Below, in pieces: positions 14,932 through 14,947 of a stretch of DNA of 14,947 bases (its first letter is position 1; every line of letters starts with the position of its first letter). Below the pieces are notes generated by a model that saw nothing but the letters and a program-made list of their open reading frames with translations, ran no database searches and had not been told where the DNA came from. The position numbers and the translations under genes are program-made. The DNA comes from Chloroflexi bacterium UBA5177 (GTDB lineage Bacteria > Chloroflexota > UBA5177): the NCBI GenBank assembly GCA_002413265.1, contig DHWR01000171.1:1-14947 (forward strand), read 5' to 3'.

Positions 14932-14947
14932 CTGTCTCTTATACACA
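14932..14947 (+). other. Tn5/Nextera mosaic-end adapter remnant
   Basis: The final bases CTGTCTCTTATACACA equal the first 16 of the 19-bp Tn5 mosaic end used in transposase-based sequencing libraries. They begin exactly where the acylphosphatase N-terminus should continue. This is library-derived sequence left on a contig end, not genomic DNA or a native transposon. Confidence 0.93.

Noticed and set aside
14932..14947. Native Tn5-like transposon end
   Set aside because: It stops at the contig edge, lacks any transposase or target duplication, and matches the standard library adapter exactly.

Overview
The window is about 15 kb of GC-rich bacterial DNA. It reads as the end of a contig from an uncultivated, Chloroflexota- or Dormibacterota-like terrabacterium. 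That placement is an inference from the gene style: a PQQ-like secreted propeller, an RskA-type anti-sigma factor, a DxH-less metallophosphoesterase, and many TTG and GTG starts. No rRNA or marker gene settles it. The last 16 bases match the Tn5/Nextera mosaic end, so the right edge is a library artefact rather than genome.

Layout. (1) 1-1905, minus strand, housekeeping: HAD-IIA phosphatase, a small membrane protein, an MBL-fold protein with an altered metal motif, and the first 24 codons of CTP synthase (pyrG). (2) 2012-4893, plus strand: an isolated two-gene cassette of an unrecognised 357-aa protein and a TaqI/Eco57I-like N6-adenine DNA methyltransferase. It sits between minus-strand genes and looks like a modification or defence module. 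(3) 4918-7799, minus strand: metallophosphoesterase, ECF sigma factor, its membrane anti-sigma factor (stop/start overlap TTGA), and a PlsC-type acyltransferase. (4) 7979-9401, plus strand: a 56-aa helix-turn-helix protein with a possible operator and a possible Shine-Dalgarno-masking hairpin, then an exported PQQ-like beta-propeller. (5) 9491-13571, plus strand: a tightly coupled operon of SGNH/GDSL esterase lipoprotein, LolD/YbbA-type ATPase and large YbbP-type permease (overlaps ATGA and GTGA). This recalls tesA-ybbA-ybbP of E. coli. (6) 13576-14931, minus strand: a one-helix small membrane protein, a secreted six-cysteine protein, and an acylphosphatase cut off by the adapter.

The genes suggest cell-envelope lipid and stress biology: a regulated acyltransferase, and a membrane-extraction ABC transporter coupled to an esterase. 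The separate two-gene methyltransferase cassette is the best candidate for an undescribed system. No tRNA, rRNA, CRISPR array, IS element or long repeat was seen. Coding density is high. The longest stretch without a called gene is about 179 bp (7800-7978, the divergent control region described below).
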